In this document: positions 46,301 through 57,605 of the stretch, piece by piece
Layout of the letters: every line of letters begins with the position of its first letter
How positions within the stretch are numbered: position 1 is the stretch's first letter
DNA from: Ampullaceana balthica
Lineage: Eukaryota > Mollusca > Gastropoda > Lymnaeidae
Assembly (NCBI GenBank): GCA_944989445.1
Contig: CALYLW010000124.1
Span: 126,501 to 190,500, forward strand
Direction of reading: 5' to 3'
Length of the DNA stretch: 64,000 nucleotides
Translations under genes and position numbers: made by a program
Notes under the pieces: model-generated
The model's database searches: none
Told to the model about the DNA's origin: nothing
The model's input: the letters and a program-made list of their open reading frames with translations, nothing else

Positions 46301-49300
46301 TACAGATGAGGTTTCAGAAATATTCTAAAGTGAACAACAGCACATTTAGTTTTAAGGGGCCGTCCATAATTAACGTCAAGCGATTTTTGCCGGTTTTTCT
46401 TACTCTGCCCACTCGGCACACATCTTCACAAAACTTAGACCCCCCCTCTCTTCCAATATGACGTCACAAAAATTTGCTCGCCCCCCCTCCCCATAAAAGC
46501 TGTATTTTCTATATGAAAATGAGCATGTTTCAAATCTCTTTCTTGTCATTTAAGTATGTATTTAGTGTAAGGCTGCACTCTAATATCGTAACACGCGTGA
46601 AGCCATGTAAAAGGTCATTAAATACGTTAAAAACAATCAAATATTTAAGAGGAACTTTTATTTAAAATTGTGCATTTTGATGTTACGTCACATTTCTTAA
46701 ACACTCCCTCCCCCTCGTCACACATCGTCACAAATGTGTAAACCACCCCACCCCACCCCTTTTTTAGTTGCCTGACGTCATTTATGGAAGGCCCCTAATA
46801 CCAAAAATTCAGCTGCTATTACGGCGTAAAAATTGTAAATCTTACTGATTCACGTCTTGCTTTGTAATGTATTATGCGGTCATTTATTCTGTAAGTCCAA
46901 GAAATAGATAGCCAAGTTCGTAGAAAATCTTATAATCGTATAAAGTAGGTTTGTGCTGTATGGTATAGTACACATGACAATCTAAAGTAACTGCATACAG
47001 ATTTAAATTGAACACACCAGGCTGTCATTTCAGAGCTCTCTGCTACAACGCCGGATACACAAATGGACTGTCTCTGAGCAGCTACAATAGAACGTTGGTT
47101 GGTGTCAATGAGACGGGAAAGGTGTTTGCTATATACTACAACAAGGCAGGTCAGTGGAGCAATGTTATTATATACTACAACAAGGTAGGTCAGTGGAGTA
47201 ATGTTATTATATACTACAACAAGGTAGGTCAGTGGAGTAATGTTATTATATACTACAACATGGCAGGTCAGTGGAGTAATGTTATTATATACTACAACAA
47301 GGTAGGTCAGTGGAGTAATGTTATTATATACTACAACATGGCAGGTCAGTGGAGTAATGTTATTATATACTACAACATGGCAGGTCAGTGGAGTAATGTT
47401 ATTATATACTACAACATGGCAGGTCAGTGGAGTAATGTTATTATATACTACAACATGGCAGGTCAGTGGAGTAATGTTATTATATACTACAACAAGGTAG
47501 GTCAGTGGAGTAATGTTATTATATACTACAACATGGCAGGTCAGTGGAGTAATGTTATTATATACTACAACATGGCAGGTCAGTGGAGTAATGTTATTAT
47601 ATACTAGAACAAGGTAGGTCAGTGGAGTAATGTTATTATATACTACAACAAGGTAGGTCAGTGGAGTAATGTTATTATATACTACAACATGGCAGGTCAG
47701 TGGACTAATGTTATTATATACTACGACATGGCAGGTCAGTGGAGTAATGTTATTAATTATATACTACAACAAGGTAGGTCAGTGGAGTAATGTTATTATA
47801 TACTACAACATGGCAGGTCAGTGGAGTAATGTTATTATATACTACAACAAGGTAGGTCAGTGGAGTAATGTTATTAATTATATACTACAACAAGGTAGGT
47901 CAGTGGAGTAATGTTATTATATACTACAACATGGCAGTTCAGTGGAGTAATGTTATTATATACTACAACATGGCAGGTCAGTGGAGTAATGTTATTAATT
48001 ATATACTACAACAAGGTAGGTCAGTGGAGTAATGTTATTATATACTACAACATGGCAGGTCAGTGGAGTAATGTTATTAATTATATACTACAACAAGGTA
48101 GGTCAGTGGAGTAATGTTATTATATACTACAACATGGCAGGTCAGTGGAGTAATGTTATTAATTATATACTACAACAAGGTAGGTCATTGGAGTAATGTT
48201 ATTATATACTACAACATGGCAGGTCAGTGGAGTAATGTTATTATATACTACAACATGGCAGGTCAGTGGAGTAATGTTATTATATACTACAACATGGCAG
48301 GTCAGTGGAGTAATGTTATTATATACTACAACAAGGTAGGTCAGTGGAGTAATGTTATTATATACTACAACATGGCAGGTCAGTGGAGTAATGTTATTAT
48401 ATACTACAACATGGCAGGTCAGTGGAGTAATGTTATTATATACTAGAACAAGGTAGGTCAGTGGAGTAATGTTATTATATACTACAACAAGGTAGGTCAG
48501 TGGAGTAATGTTATTATATACTACAACATGGCAGGTCAGTGGACTAATGTTATTATATACTACGACATGGCAGGTCAGTGGAGTAATGTTATTAATTATA
48601 TACTACAACAAGGTAGGTCAGTGGAGTAATGTTATTATATACTACAACATGGCAGGTCAGTGGAGTAATGTTATTATATACTACAACAAGGTAGGTCAGT
48701 GGAGTAATGTTATTAATTATATACTACAACAAGGTAGGTCAGTGGAGTAATGTTATTATATACTACAACATGGCAGTTCAGTGGAGTAATGTTATTATAT
48801 ACTACAACATGGCAGGTCAGTGGAGTAATGTTATTAATTATATACTACAACAAGGTAGGTCAGTGGAGTAATGTTATTATATACTACAACATGGCAGGTC
48901 AGTGGAGTAATGTTATTAATTATATACTACAACAAGGTAGGTCATTGGAGTAATGTTATTATATACTACAACATGGCAGGTCAGTGGAGTAATGTTATTA
49001 ATTATATACTACAACAAGGTAGGTCATTGGAGTAATGTTATTATATACTACAACATGGCAGGTCAGTGGAGTAATGTTATTATATACTACAACAAGGCAG
49101 GTCAGTGGAGTAATGTTATTATATACTACAACAAGGCAGGTCAGTGGAGTAATGTTATTATATACTACAACAAGGCAGGTCAGTGGAGTAATGTTATTAT
49201 ATACTACAACATGGCAGGTCAGTGGAGTAATGTTATTATATACTACAACAAGGTATGCCAGTGGAGTAATGTTATTATATACTACAACAAGGTAGGTCAG

Positions 49301-50870
49301 TGGAGTAATGTTATTCTATACTACAACAAGGCAGGTCAGTGGAGTAATGTTATTATATACTAAAACAAGGCAGGTCAGTGGAGTAATGTTATTATATACT
49401 ACAACATGGCAGGTCAGTGGAGTATTGTTATTATATACTACAACATGGCAGGTCAGTGGAGTAATGTTATTATATACTACAACAAGTAGGTCAGTGGAGT
49501 TATGTTATTATATACTACAACATGGCAGGTCAGTGGAGTAATGTTATTATATACTACAACATGGCAGGTCAGTGGAGTAATGTTATTATATACTACAACA
49601 AGGCAGGTCAGTGGAGTAATGTTATTATATACTACAACATGGCAGGTCAGGGGAGTAATGTTATTATATACTACAACATGGCAGGTCAGTGGAGTAATGT
49701 TATTATATACTACAACAAGGCAGGTCAGTGGAGTAATGTTATTATATACTACAACATGGCAGGTCAGTGGAGTAATGTTATTATATACTACAACATGGCA
49801 GGTCAGTGGAGTAATGTTATTATATACTACAACAAGGCAGGTCAGTGGAGTAATGTTATTATATACTACAACATGGCAGGTCAGTGGAGTAATGTTATTA
49901 TATACTACAACATGGCAGGTCAGTGGAGTAATGTTATTATATACTACAACATGGCAGGTCAGTGGAGTAATGTTATTATATACTACAACAAGGCAGGTCA
50001 GTGGAGTAATGTTATTATATACTACAACATGGCAGGTCAGTGGAGTAATGTTATTATATACTACAACATGGCAGGTCAGTGGAGTTATGTTATTATATAC
50101 TACAACAAGGTAGGTCAGTGGAGTAATGTTATTATATACTACAACATGGCAGGTCAGTGGAGTAATGTTATTATATACTACAACAAGGTAGGTCAGTGGA
50201 GTAATGTTATTATATACTACAACAAGGTAGGTCAGTGGAGTATTGTAATTATATACTACAACAAGGTAGGTCAGTGGAATAATATTATTATATACTACAA
50301 CAAGGCAGGTCAGTGGAGTAATATTATTATATACTACAACAAGGCAGGTCAGTGGAGTAATGTTATTATATACTACAACAAGGTAGGTCAGTGGAGTATT
50401 GTTATTATATACTACAACAAGGTAGGTCAGTGGAGTAATGTTATTATATACTACAACAAGGTTGGTCAGTGGAGTAATGTTATTAATTATATACTACAAC
50501 AAGGCAGGTCAGTGGAGTATTAATTAATGTCCTGTTACTGACTGCTGTGTGACTCGCTTGCAAACCAGAAGAGACACTCTATCCTATGAAAAAAATTAGC
50601 CACAGTATAAACTTGATGAAATATTAGCAAGCAGAGACCCTGTATGAAAGCTCTGAATCATTGGTGTTAAGACTCAAAGCTCTGTTAAAACTTTCTCAAA
50701 ACCCGAAAAACCCTTATAACTTGTTGATTGTTCCAGCCAACGAAGTCGTCACAGCTGGAGAAATTTCCCGCGAGCCTTTCTCCGTAAATGGTCAATTAGT
50801 TTATCCAGCACGGGCCTTCAGCTACAGCCTGAGTGGTCAGAAATTAATTTCCTGGGCTTTCATTACACAG
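40376..50870 (+). CDS. PAL: Peptidyl-alpha-hydroxyglycine alpha-amidating lyase, PAL-C (last exon not in window)
   Basis: Nine exons: 40376-40450, 40928-41055, 41411-41530, 43301-43373, 44011-44150, 44338-44414, 44702-44801, 47034-47149, 50737-50870. All junctions are GT-AG, phases identical to PAL-A and PAL-B; 321 codons are visible. The signal peptide is residues 1 to about 24. NIPHGL and DTPHSL keep two zinc His residues; the FHR Arg, GYC Tyr and both Cys pairs are present. The tenth exon, with the third zinc His (SLIHD in the paralogues), was not found between 50871 and 64000. Either it lies beyond the edge after an intron of more than 13 kb swollen by transposons, or the gene lost its 3' end. 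PAL-B's polyadenylation signal is only 333 bp upstream of this ATG. Confidence 0.9.
41865..42850 (-). mobile_element. 5'-truncated CR1/L2-like LINE in PAL-C intron 3
   Basis: A 195-codon minus-strand frame (42637-42050) matches the C-terminal part of LINE reverse transcriptases (DYCNSLL, QNSAARLV, LHWLPI, WNSLPL motifs). The element ends 3' in an ATT microsatellite (41865-41880), as CR1/L2 elements do. No endonuclease or catalytic palm; inactive. Confidence 0.88.
43745..43935. repeat. 18/36-bp minisatellite, PAL-C intron 4
   Basis: Alternating AGTAATGTTAGCCACAGTAATGC-type units, read in 18-bp steps. Open frames on both strands (135-179 codons) are repeat artefacts and end within exon 5. Confidence 0.85.
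45085..46330 (-). mobile_element. Second CR1/L2-like LINE copy, PAL-C intron 7
   Basis: Same family, orientation and 3' end as the copy at 41865 (ATAGCGCTGT motif, ATT tail). It extends further 5' and keeps GVPQGSVLGPVLF and the FADD catalytic motif of reverse transcriptase. A frameshift near 46010 separates the two RT frames. It ends about 25 bp from the MITE at 46356. Confidence 0.9.
46356..46795. mobile_element. Intact PIF/Harbinger-like MITE, PAL-C intron 7
   Basis: 440 bp; ends GGGGCCGTCCATAATTAACG and TGACGTCATTTATGGAAGGC, flanked by TAA on both sides (46353-46355, 46796-46798). This is the best copy for defining the family length. Confidence 0.9.
47130..50522. repeat. 39-bp minisatellite built from the PAL-C exon 8 splice donor, about 86 copies
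   Basis: Unit ATATACTACAACAAGGCAG/GTCAGTGGAGTAATGTTATT, where the slash marks the real exon 8/intron 8 junction in the first copy (47149/47150). Variants: AAGGTAG, ATGGCAG, and a +4 form with AATT. The in-frame reading continues exon 8 as repeats of a 13-residue unit QWSNVIIYYNKAG until a TAG at 47605. A segment of several hundred bp is duplicated at a spacing of 839 bp (for example TACTAG at 47602 and 48441), showing later block duplication. Confidence 0.97.
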
Positions 50871-51228
50871 GTAGGTAGCCAGCCCATGTGGGAATAATTA
50901 TTTTTTTTAAATCTTTCGGCGCTTAATGTTGAAACACAATACAAACTTTAAATGAGAATGAGCATAATTTACACCAAAAAAAAACAAAACAACAATATAC
51001 AGACTTCAGAAAAGCGGTTTAAATTTGATTGACCCAGGGGAAGGAGGGCTGTAGACAGTGATGGGGCATTGATATAAATAACTGATATTAAATATCCGTC
51101 TCATTTGAAATTCTATTCAAATGCGTTTTTATTGTTGTTTTTTAAATAAAATATTTTGTGTTTAATATAGTTTTAAAATATTTTGTAAAGACTAACATTT
51201 TTTGTGAATATAGACTAACGATTTAAAC

Positions 51229-51431
51229 CAGTGGTTCTGAACCGTGTTGGAGGTTTTGAACCCCAGCAGTTTTATGTGCACATTAACCGAATCCTTCTTA
51301 ATGATGGTCAAGCGGGCCGTGTCATAAACGAATCATATGGGCCGCGTGTGTGTGTCTTGACCTCCGCTGCACCCCTCAGACTGACTCACCGTTCCCCTGG
51401 GGTTCGATCGAAAACAGGTTAAGAACCACTG
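51229..51431. mobile_element. 203-bp hAT MITE in PAL-C intron 9
   Basis: Ends CAGTGGTTCTGAACC and GGTTAAGAACCACTG, flanked by a near-match 8-bp duplication ATTTAAAC/ATTCAAAT. Confidence 0.88.
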
Positions 51432-51484
51432 ATTCAAATTGAGTTTAATTAAAATGTAAATATAATTAACTAGGTTGTGCTGCG

Positions 51485-51811
51485 TGTAACAGTGGCTGGT
51501 TTTACTTATTTATATGTAACTCTCTTGTAGGCGTTCTCTCAATACATAATCTTGTATACAATAATCCACTGAAGAACTTGTTTCAATAAAACAACTTTAA
51601 TATGTATACTATGTACAAGAATTATTATTTGAGGTTATACAACGTGGAATTCTCAAGCACACACATCACGTCCTTCCCTCACGGAAGTTATCTGACAACT
51701 GATCTCCCAACCTTCTCAGCCAATGGGAAGGCTCCTCTCTTCCCGCGCTTAACACTCACATGACCTCTCCATCATGCAATCACGCAATATACATGTGATG
51801 TATACGTGACA
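51485..51811 (-). repeat. 3' LTR
   Basis: 327 bp; on the plus strand begins TGTAAC and ends GTGACA. About 98% identical to the LTR at 57606 by eye. Confidence 0.95.
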
Positions 51812-51829
51812 TTCACCCCCATCCTTCAA
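51812..51829 (-). other. Polypurine tract
   Basis: Minus strand AAGGATGGGGGTGAAT abuts the LTR, the normal plus-strand primer position. Confidence 0.75.
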
Positions 51830-52284
51830 AAAAAATGTTTATGAAATACAGCATTTTTGGTCTTCATAAAATCAAATCAATCTATATCTATATTCAAATT
51901 TCAAATATTTATCATCAATGAACATTCATTGCCTTGCACACAACATCTAGACATAAAATCAATAAGAAAAAATCTGTAGGACTGTAACAGTCTACCTGTG
52001 TTGAAAAAATGAAAATAGAATTTTAAACACATCTGTAAATTTGTGTAATTAAAATATTTTTAACAATCAATATTATTAAAATTAACTAATACTCCAGTGG
52101 AATTTAAACACTGTTCCTTGTCCATTGTTCAACGAATAAAAATATTAATATTATTACAGTCTCTGGTTGTATCCTTTAGAAATTCACAGACTAATGTTAA
52201 TTATTAATACAGTCTCTGGTTTTATTATTTAGTAATTCACAGAATGTCTTTTTAATACCGTCTCTGGTTTTATCATTGAGGAAT

Positions 52285-53118
52285 TCACAGAATGTCTTTA
52301 TTTATTGTCATTCTACTCAATATGTCTGCAACCACATTGTCCTTTCCCTTCACAGGTTTAATGTCAAATTTGTAGTCGGCTAATAGCATAGCCCATCGAT
52401 TCACTTTTGCATTGCTGATCTTCTTCTTTTTGAATGCCACAAGTGGTTTGTGTTCTGTTAGAAGAGTGAGTGTTCTACCTAGAAGGTATTTTTGAAGTTT
52501 TTGTAGAGCCCACACTATGGCTAGACATTCTCTCTCTATGGTGCTGTAGTTACACTCTGTTTTGGTCAAATTTCTGCTAAGATACTGTATAGGATGAAGG
52601 ATACCATCATGTTCTTGCATGAGGCACGCTCCTAATGCAATGGACGATGCATCAGTAGAAACAATGAAAGGTTTGTCCCATTGAGGTGTAACTAAGATGG
52701 GTTTCTTCCTAAATGCTTCCTGAATATTCTCTAATGCGTTGAGGCAATCTCCTGGAAACTGAAATTTTCGAATATCTTTGGTTTTTGTAACTTCTGTTAG
52801 TGGGTGAACAATTTCTGCATAATTTGCAATAAAATGTCTGTAAAAGTTACATAGTCCCAGCAGGGCTTGCACTTGTTTCTTAGATTTTGGGACTGACAGA
52901 TTAAATATCTTGTTTTCATTCTCTGCAGTAGGAGTGACTGCACCACCTCCTATTCTGTATCCCAAAAAATCTATATACTTCTTTCCAATGTTGATCTTTT
53001 CTGGTGAGATTGTCACATTATGTTTCTTGAGTCTAATCCAGTACAGCTTCAAGTGTATGGATATGTGATTCCCAATCTTTAGTGTGGATACATATGTCGT
53101 CGACATAATGTACCACAT
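52285..53118 (-). pseudogene. RT C-terminal part and RNase H of the retroelement
   Basis: 278-codon frame. The FLGYRI...LLGLCNFYRHFI thumb/connection is followed by RNase H with STDASS, ERECLA and a final NVVADILSR. The usual TDHKPL reads TEHKPL, a change at an acidic site residue. The YVDD palm motif of RT lies at about 53097-53108 in another frame, so a frameshift near 53040 separates it from this ORF. Confidence 0.9.
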
Positions 53119-53128
53119 TTGGAATTCC

Positions 53129-53725
53129 TCATAACATCACTTTCATAAATCTGCTAAAAGTGGCTGTACTGTTGACCAGTCCAAATGGCATTACTAACCA
53201 TTCAAACACCTCATCCATGGCTATGAATGCAGTGTATTTGACAGAATCAGGATCCATATGTATCTGCCAAAAACCTCTGTTTAAGTCAAATGTAATGAAT
53301 ATTTTGGAATTATCAATTCTGTCTATAATATCTGTTGGGTCTCCAATAGGTTCATCGTCCAATTTTGTAATATTATTCAACTGTCTGTAATCACAGCATA
53401 GTCGAATCTTTCCATTCTTCTTTTTTACTATGACAGTTGGTGAGGTATAGTTAGCTTCAACTGCTTTTCTTATTTTGTTTTCCTTAAGTAGGTAATCAAT
53501 TTCTTGCTTTACTGTGTCTCTATATGCCATCGGAATGGGGTATACTTTAGTCTTGAAAGGTTCATGCTCCAATACTTGTATCTTGTGAGTCACAGTTTTT
53601 GTGTTTCCTGTTTCTTTTGTTATGACACATTTGTATTTTTGAAAAATGTTCCTCACTCTGTGTTTCATATTATCTGGTATGTCAGATGATATTTTTTCAC
53701 TGTCAGGAATGTTCTTTTTCATCAT
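53129..53725 (-). pseudogene. Reverse transcriptase N-terminal part
   Basis: Gypsy-type RT: IRLCCDYRQLN, FITFDLNRGFWQI (first catalytic Asp), WLVMPFGLVNS. It ends at an in-frame TGA a few codons before the YVDD motif. Confidence 0.92.
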
Positions 53726-53807
53726 ATTGTCATTTTCATCATTTACTCTGCTGATGATATTAACAGTTTGCTTTTCTTCTTTATTGTCATCATATGCTCT
53801 TAGTTTG

Positions 53808-54844
53808 TCAATATGTAATTTTATTTACCTGTCCTTTGATATTGACACTATATGTGACATCACTAAGTTTCTCTTCAATCTTGTATGGACCTTCCCATGT
53901 TATTTCATTCTTTGCGTTTGGTAACCATACTAAGACTTGTTGTTCAGGCTCAAATGTTCTCAAATGTCTGTGTTTATTTTTGATTTCTCTATGTCTTGTA
54001 CTTTGTTTGATTATTCTTTGTTTTGCTGCTTCCATACTGTAAAGTATTTTATCTCTAGTATCTGACATCAGCTGATATCTGTCCTGTATGGCGTCTTGTT
54101 TGCTTATAAGCCTTTCTTTGAAATTCTTCAAGGGACTTGCAGGGTTTTGGCCAAACATTAACTCAAAAGGACTAAAACCAGTGCTTTCATGCTTGTTGCT
54201 GTTGTATGCAAAAAGTACTTAAGGTAAATAATCATGCCATCTGTCTTCATGGTCTACTGTCACCTTTAATAGCATATTATTGATGGTTTTGTTTAGTCTT
54301 TCAATCACTCCATATGATTGTGGATGGTAAATTGTGCTGTGCACTTGTGTAATGTTTAACATTTTCATAATGGCTTGTGTCATCTGTCCCTTGAATTGGC
54401 TGCCATTGTCCAACAGAAGTGTTTGAGGAAAACCATATCTGCTAAAAACATTGAGTAATGCATTGCATATATTTTCTGCATCTATTCGCTTCAGTGGGAT
54501 AGCTTCACCCCATCTGGTGGCTATGGCCACTATGGTTAGAGCATACATATGTTTCTTCTTTGACATCTTTTTGAATGGTCCTATCAGGTCTATGGCAATT
54601 TTCTCAATAAGAAGTTTGCCTTGTCAGATGATTGTATGGGTGCTGTGTGCCTCCCATCTTTGGGATTATGTCGTAGACACACTGTACACCCCTTGATGTA
54701 TTCTTTTATCTGCCTTGCCATGTTAGGCCAGTAAAAGTTTTCTGCTATTGTAGCAATTGTTTTCTTGGCGCCCATATGTCCACCTAAAGGACTGTCATGT
54801 GTCATTTTAACAATGGTTTCCTGTAACTTTTTGGGAAGAACCAC
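53808..54844 (-). pseudogene. Integrase of the retroelement, broken
   Basis: Three frames in order: 54844-54590 with the HHCC zinc domain (H...H...CTVC), 54566-54219 with the DDE core (LLLDNGSQF and GVIERLNKT), and 54158-53808 with a GPY/F-like C-terminal module (WEGPYKIEEKL). The first catalytic Asp lies in AIDLIGP just upstream of 54566. A frameshift at about 54597 and a TAA at about 54218 break it. Confidence 0.92.
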
Positions 54845-54946
54845 TCTTTTGCACGTACCTTCCTGTGCAATGTTTATTAATATGCCTTTTATCTAGCTTG
54901 TAATTTTTGTTGTGGCCTGTTTCATTGTCTTTGATAAGTTTCATTT

Positions 54947-55693
54947 TTATTTCCCTGATTGTGTTATCTTCTCCTTGTAGTGTTTGAACTCTTGTTTGGA
55001 CATCAGTTGGCTTCCTATTTCAAGTTTCTGATCAACTTCAATGTCTATGTTCTCTTTTCTTTTAGTGGTGGCTCTTGTTTGTACAGTAGCTAATAATTGA
55101 TGGCTGTTGTCATGCCAAGCCTTGAATACTTCATCAGTATTGTCCACTACTCCTTCAATGTTCCCTATGATAAGATCACAAATGGCCTCATTTAAAACTC
55201 TGGCTCTAACTTCACCTTGAAGCCAGGGTGAGTTGATGGTAAAAATTGCAGTTGGGCACTCTCTCTTTGTGCCATCAGCCATTATCAGTGTGTCTTTTTG
55301 CCCATCATACTCTTCTTCTTTCACCATCTTACTATGGACCACAATTGTTGTGCATCCAGTGTCACGAAGACACATACACTTTCTATTATTGATGTACACT
55401 GGGTAAAATTTCAGTGTTCCATGATCCTTTATAGTGGCCACAGTATTACTAGATTGTGATTCTTCTTGTTTCATTTTTCCTTTATTATCTCCATCTTGGT
55501 AGTTATTCCTTCTCCAGGGCTGATCATGATTTCTGTATCTGGAGTCATGATTATATCTGCCTCTCCATGATCTTCTACCTTTGCTTTCAAAATGACCTTG
55601 TCTTGATCTTTCTTCTGTTTTCTTTCTTATGAGGCTGCCATTAGGTGATACCCTATTTGGTTGTCCTTTATTGTGGTAACACTGCTTCGCCAT
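54947..55693 (-). pseudogene. Zinc-knuckle remainder and aspartic protease
   Basis: Begins within the CCHC knuckle, then a basic linker, then a retropepsin-like domain with active site RDTGCTTIVV and a downstream DLIIGN. It lies 5' of integrase. Confidence 0.88.
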
Positions 55694-55714
55694 ATGTCCT
55701 GGCTTGTTACAGTA

Positions 55715-56755
55715 CTAGCAAATAGTTTGTCTATTGCCTTGGTTTGGCAGACTCTGGTTTTTCATAACTTGTCTTTTTTCTTGACTTTTAATTTGTATTG
55801 CTGCAAATATATCTTGTCTCTTATCCATTTCCACATTCGGATGAGAGTCTTTGAATGTTCGTAATGCATTTGTTAGCTCTGCTTGAGTACGAACTTTCTT
55901 GTCAGTTAAATATGTGAATAGAGTTGGTGTTGCATTCTCTAAAAAACTGTCAATTAACACCATGTCTAGTATGGCCTTTGGATTACTTGTATCTACTGCT
56001 ATAAGTTCCAGACATTTTGTTAATTTAACTTGTGCTTCATGCACTATGATCTGTGGATCTTTATTCATCTTGATTCTCATGAAATTCTTTTCTATAATCA
56101 TTTTCTGACTTTCCAAAATGACATAGAAGTGCCTTCTTGACATTTTTATAAATGCTTTTGTCTTCTTTGGCTATACTGTTGTAAGCTTCAAATGCTTCTC
56201 CAGTTAACTGAGTCATCAATTGTGCTGGCCAATCTTCTTCATCATAACCTTTCATGGCCATTATGGATTCGAAATAATCCAGATAAACATCCATTTTTTT
56301 TCTTTCTGACTATCATATTTTCTAACTTTGATATTGTCCTTTGATGCTGGCTTTCTATTTGTGTCATTACCAGGATTGTGGCCTCTGCTCTCTAGCTCAA
56401 TCTGTAGTTTTAAGTTGTCATTTTTAATTTGTTCAAGTTCTCTTTTTGCAGCTCTTTCTTCTCTTTCAATTATTAGTCTTTGCCTCTCTTTTTCTTCGGC
56501 CTCTTTTTTATTTTCTTTTTCTTCAGCTTTTCTTAGCTTTTCTTCTTCTTTAGCAATTCTTTGATTTTCTTTTTCTTCAGCTATTCTTAGCTTTTCTTTT
56601 TCTTCAGCTATTCTTTGATTTTCTTCAACAATTCTTACTTTTTCTTCAATGAAATCTCTCATTTCTTTTCCCTTTAGTCCGATCTCTTTAGCTATGGCAG
56701 TGAATTCTTTGTAGTAATCCAGGTTTTGTTTGATTGAATAATATGAGTCCAGCAA
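55715..56755 (-). pseudogene. Gag of the retroelement, broken
   Basis: Three overlapping frames: 56755-56261 (coiled coil of E/K/R-rich repeats after AKEIGLKGKE), 56294-56061 (capsid-like start VYLDYFESI) and 56143-55715 (capsid end and first Cys of the zinc knuckle). One frameshift falls at an A8 run at about 56294-56301, another at about 56090. The knuckle is interrupted by TAG at about 55715. Confidence 0.85.
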
Positions 56756-57589
56756 TTCGATAAGGAATGTAGGTATATATTGATAAAGTTATACATCTTC
56801 CAAATGAAAAATCTTGAATTCAAAATGTTAAGTTAAAATAAGTGACACGTCTAAACCATGCAATTTATTATTGGCAAGGTGAGACAACAAAGAATCCTCA
56901 CACGGGATCTTTAGTATGCTTTATATATACGCTCCCTCAGATTGACAAAATATATCTAACGGTCCAATCGTTTTGAATAAAAGTCACTTGATTAAATTTT
57001 CAATTTTCGAGTAGTTTTTAAACAATTTAGTTCAGTCCATTAATCCAAAATTGCAATTATCAAACTTTTCACACAATGAATGGATAAAAATTCCGTTTCT
57101 TTTTTTTATAATTCACACTGACACTGTTGTTAATAGTCCATAGCTTTCAAGTTCACTGTTATGTTTAAAAATATTTCCTGGAATCAACTAGCAGTGAGCT
57201 TGTTGACGTCACGACCTATATATGTTCACCGTGTGTCACCATACAGTAAGCCTGCACGACCCATATTCCAGCACTGTTTATTTTTAGAACCAACTTGCTT
57301 GTTGACGTAACGACCTACCCAACTAGGTGGCCTAGTTTTATATACCGCACGCTGTGGACACGAGCAGTTATGCCGCCATCTTGAAATATTCTTGTATTTT
57401 CATTGAACCACAAACATTTATTCACAGCTTCTTACGAACTTGAATATTCACAAAATACGAGAGCTGCTAATATTTCTTCTTTTAATGAATACTTTCCTTT
57501 TTGAAATATCCAATACTTGTCACTTCCACGAAACCTCTTTCATGTACTGTGTTCACTTAGTACTAATGCCTGATGATAATGGTAATCAC
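56756..57589 (-). other. Retroelement 5' leader
   Basis: About 830 bp between PBS and gag, no coding frame seen. Confidence 0.6.
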
Positions 57590-57605
57590 TTTTACTTCGA
57601 CACCA
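57586..57605 (-). other. Primer-binding site, probably tRNA-Leu
   Basis: Minus strand TGGTGTCGAAGT follows the LTR end directly. It differs from the complement of a typical tRNA-Leu 3' end (TGGTGTCAGAAGT) by one missing base. Confidence 0.6.

Noticed and set aside
47008..50523. Many YYN/QWSNV-repeat ORFs, up to 333 codons
   Set aside because: Only the part that continues PAL-C exon 8 has biological meaning; the rest is minisatellite.
53160..56564. Plus-strand ORFs of 60-92 codons
   Set aside because: Antisense shadows of the retroelement pol and gag.
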